From: a virus
Direction: 5' to 3' (one strand)
DNA length: 21,651 nt
Virus record (IMG/VR): IMGVR_UViG_3300009183_000414
Coordinates: 1-21,651 of that record
Positions 19,908 through 21,651 of the stretch are shown in pieces. The notes below the pieces were generated by a model. The model saw nothing but the letters and a program-made list of their open reading frames with translations, made no database searches and was not told the DNA's origin. Position 1 is the first letter of the stretch, and every line of letters begins with the position of its first letter. A program made the position numbers and the translations under genes.

Positions 19908-20429
19908 ATGAATAAAGAAAAACTAATACAGGAACAAAGAACTATAGAAGCTATGAAAAATGGCTATATGGGATTAGAAGGTAAGTTTTCAAACATAGCA
20001 AAAAAGTTGGGATACCCAATAATTTCTCAATCTAGTCCAAATTTTCAACAAACATTTTTAGAAGATTTCTATGGGTTTGATGAAGAGCCAGATGATTTGC
20101 CAACTATGGATGAAGATGAAATGTTCAATGAGATTGGACATTCATTCGATGGGTATAAATTTGGTTGTAATTTAACTATAAATTTATTTTTTTCAAATAT
20201 GGAAATTAATGTATCATACAATGGATATGTTGTTTATAAAGAAGTTACTGGAGAATTAGAAAGATATACTCCAAATGATGAATGGGAAAAAATTGTTGAT
20301 AATTTATATGAATCTTCAATTAAAACAGATAAAAAAATGAGGCAAAAACAAGTTGAAGAAAATGTAGTTTTGGCGAACAGAAGAAAAAAAGAAATATTGG
20401 AGAAATTAAAAACAAAATGGGGAATATAA
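19908..20429 (+). CDS. Hypothetical protein
   Basis: A 173-residue soluble protein of no family I know. An acidic middle (residues 56-76, rich in Asp/Glu) is followed by a beta-rich stretch (about 84-110) and a long Lys-rich helix at the C-terminus. No ribosome site lies close to this ATG (GGAG is about 20 bases upstream), so ATG 19953 is an alternative start. The last 13 bases overlap the next gene, which suggests coupling. The spacer 19811-19907 is AT-rich and holds the divergent promoters. Confidence 0.6.
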   Translation: MNKEKLIQEQRTIEAMKNGYMGLEGKFSNIAKKLGYPIISQSSPNFQQTFLEDFYGFDEEPDDLPTMDEDEMFNEIGHSFDGYKFGCNLTINLFFSNMEINVSYNGYVVYKEVTGELERYTPNDEWEKIVDNLYESSIKTDKKMRQKQVEENVVLANRRKKEILEKLKTKWGI

Positions 20430-20773
20430 ATTACAAAGAATTAAATGAATGTGGCATCGTAATATATCAAATAGAAAAAGGCTATGGAATTCAAAAAGTA
20501 TCAACTCCAAAAGACAATCGTTCATTTAATGAAAAATTTTTTGAAAATGAAGATTTTTTAAAAGAATTCATAAATTCTTTGTTTGAAGAAGAAAAAAAAG
20601 TTTACAAAGCTATTATAAGATTTGATAGAGGATTGGGTATCGAATATAAAACTATTGAAAATATTCATTGCCAAAACGAAGCAGAAGCAGAAAAAATGGC
20701 ACTGGAAACCAGTAAATTGTTAAATAACTGTAAGGTTGGGATAGCTGAGATAAAAATACGCAAACAAAATTAA
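20417..20773 (+). CDS. Hypothetical protein
   Basis: A 118-residue protein overlapping the preceding gene by 13 bases, with GGAGA about 12 bases upstream. I recognise no family. It has an alpha/beta rhythm: strands IVIYQIEKGYGIQKV and YKAIIRFDRGLGIEYKTI, an acidic helix, and an Ala/Glu-rich helix (NEAEAEKMALETSKLL). It is probably a small soluble protein made together with its neighbour. Confidence 0.55.
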   Translation: MGNINYKELNECGIVIYQIEKGYGIQKVSTPKDNRSFNEKFFENEDFLKEFINSLFEEEKKVYKAIIRFDRGLGIEYKTIENIHCQNEAEAEKMALETSKLLNNCKVGIAEIKIRKQN

Positions 20774-20783
20774 TATCAGATGG

Positions 20784-20791
20784 CATAAATA
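20784..20791 (+). promoter_or_regulatory. Candidate late promoter (CATAAATA)
   Basis: CATAAATA differs from the T4 late octamer by one base. It lies 32 bases before the ATG at 20824, leaving room for a leader with the strong AAGAGGGG ribosome site. The gene behind it ends in a proper terminator, so it may be a transcription unit on its own. Confidence 0.4.
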
Positions 20792-20823
20792 GAAATAGCC
20801 ATATTCTTTACAAGAGGGGTATC

Positions 20824-21375
20824 ATGAGCAATAACACTGAAAAATGGACTTTGGAAGACGGAAGGAAAGCCGAGAAGCGTGTGCAAGAAAACATAAATCA
20901 CGCAGATTTAACCAGCGAAAAGGTTGTTGAGCTTCACATGGAAGATGAACGACCACTTAAGCTGAAACAAAGAGTTATTGAAAAAAGCAAGCCAATTATT
21001 TATGAACGCAAAATTGAAACAGTAGATGATGCTGGCAATGTTGTGGATGTAAAAATTGAAAGTGCAGAACCAAGAGTTCCTATGCAGCTTGTTGAACACA
21101 TTTCTGCAGCTAATTCTTTTGCTGCTCAAGGCTGCAAAAAAGTTTGTCATCCTAAAGGATTGACAAAAGAAGATATGATTGAAGCCATAACCATGGCAAT
21201 TAAATCTGTAAAATCTTCTGATGTTTGCGAATCAAGGATTAGTAGCCTTGGAATCGCAGATCAAATTGCCGAAAAAGTAAATGAAGATTCTAATAACGGT
21301 GTAACCAATAAAATTCTTATTGGCGTTATTATTGTTCTTGCCGCTGGTTTGGGATACATGTTATTTGCAATGTAA
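20824..21375 (+). CDS. Tail-anchored membrane protein of unknown function
   Basis: A 183-residue protein with a strong AAGAGGGG ribosome site. The first 155 residues are hydrophilic and charged; the last about 22 (NKILIGVIIVLAAGLGYMLF) form a single membrane helix at the very C-terminus, so the protein is tail-anchored with its bulk in the cytoplasm. A pair CKKVC near residue 99-103 and an EAITMAIKSVKS helix precede the anchor. I know no relatives. It appears to be a one-gene unit with its own candidate late promoter and a strong terminator. Confidence 0.65.
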   Translation: MSNNTEKWTLEDGRKAEKRVQENINHADLTSEKVVELHMEDERPLKLKQRVIEKSKPIIYERKIETVDDAGNVVDVKIESAEPRVPMQLVEHISAANSFAAQGCKKVCHPKGLTKEDMIEAITMAIKSVKSSDVCESRISSLGIADQIAEKVNEDSNNGVTNKILIGVIIVLAAGLGYMLFAM

Positions 21376-21402
21376 TGATTCTAAACAGATAAAACTAAAT
21401 TG

Positions 21403-21431
21403 GGGGAAGCTTCACAACTTCCCCTTTTTTT
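21403..21431 (+). terminator. Intrinsic terminator
   Basis: GGGGAAG (21403-21409), an 8-base loop and CTTCCCC (21418-21424) form a 7-bp GC-rich stem followed by seven T. It lies 27 bases after the stop codon of the tail-anchored protein gene. The stretch from here to 21535 holds nothing else that I can support. Confidence 0.88.
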
Positions 21432-21535
21432 CTATTCATATCTTTGAAAATAAAGAAATTTTATCAATTCATAAAAAAGTTTCTATCGCAGAATTGGAAG
21501 ATAGTGCAGAAAATTGGTCTCTGAGAGAATTTTCT

Positions 21536-21651
21536 TTACGCCTTCCTGATTCCAAAGGTAGTCTCATATCCAGCGGAAACATATAACCATTTGTTGTCTG
21601 CCATAATCGTTTGAACTGGTGAAGATCTACTGTCGGTATCATCTAATCCCA
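21536..21651 (-). CDS. RCC1-repeat protein, C-terminal fragment cut by window
   Basis: The minus strand is open from the right edge to a TAA at 21536-21538 and gives the last 37 residues of a protein. They include SRSSPVQTIMADNKWLYVSAGYETTFGIRK, which is the typical end of one RCC1 blade and start of the next (S-S-P-V-Q-x...W-x-x-V-S-A-G-x-x-T-x-x-I-x-x-D). RCC1 repeats build seven-bladed propellers for protein or DNA contact and occur in large phage structural proteins. The repeat breaks off where a D-G-x-L-W-x-W-G stretch would follow, so this is either a natural end or a truncated one. The rest lies outside the window. Confidence 0.65.
   Translation of the reverse strand, partial: GLDDTDSRSSPVQTIMADNKWLYVSAGYETTFGIRKA

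Noticed and set aside
21320-21586. Plus-strand open frame of 88 codons
   Set aside because: It starts inside the tail-anchored protein gene, crosses a strong terminator and overlaps the RCC1 fragment on the other strand.
1-21651. tRNA genes, insertion sequences, attachment sites
   Set aside because: I looked for cloverleaf-like stretches, transposase motifs and terminal repeats and saw none that I could support by eye; a tRNA scan was not possible here.

Overview
The window is part of the genome of a large tailed bacteriophage of the T4-like (myovirus) type. The decisive evidence is a head-assembly block on the minus strand in T4 order: portal (gp20-like, 13002-15527), a large protein at the gp67/gp68 position (10373-12211), prohead protease (gp21-like, 9685-10362), scaffold (gp22-like, 8740-9642) and major capsid protein (gp23-like, 7278-8708). 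A strong bidirectional terminator (7199-7237) closes the block. The DNA is AT-rich. The head genes look less AT-rich than the small accessory genes, which is an impression by eye and not a computed value. Two lipobox proteins and several signal-peptide proteins suggest a diderm (Gram-negative) host. The host cannot be named from this sequence.

Left part (1-5850): two minus-strand genes (1-453, cut by the window edge, and 536-934) share an N-terminal motif and look like virion or fibre proteins; the first has hexapeptide repeats. They are followed by a degenerate LAGLIDADG protein, several small unknown genes (including a 36-codon overlapping gene at 2276-2386), a small Asn/Tyr-rich secreted protein, a lipoprotein, an MscL-like channel overlapping an FkbM-like methyltransferase, a HECTH zinc-peptidase candidate and a conserved Sm-like phage protein.

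Centre (5933-15527): a composite PD-(D/E)XK/NUMOD3/zinc-finger homing-endonuclease-like gene sits directly downstream of the capsid gene. The head block follows. The portal gene carries an in-frame intein (231 residues, 14535-15227) that has a helix-turn-helix-like insert instead of a recognisable endonuclease. A plus-strand gene inside the head block (12416-12751) begins with a peptide very like the capsid-targeting sequence of T4 internal proteins.

Right part (15596-21651): a sulfotransferase-like protein, a small basic protein, a membrane-anchored C39/papain-like peptidase, an extremely Asp-rich protein, a DUF3568-like lipoprotein, a thermolysin-like (M4-type) metallopeptidase with a Cys-rich tail, two overlapping unknown genes, a tail-anchored protein with a good terminator, and the C-terminus of an RCC1-repeat protein at the right edge.

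Taken together, the head genes build and mature the prohead. The accessory genes suggest envelope-directed functions (channel, three peptidase candidates besides the prohead protease, lipoproteins, sulfo- and methyltransferases), and mobile DNA parasites (an intein and two homing-endonuclease-type genes) lie in or near the essential head genes. I see no tRNA, no CRISPR array and no insertion sequence. No stretch longer than 300 bases lacks a gene.
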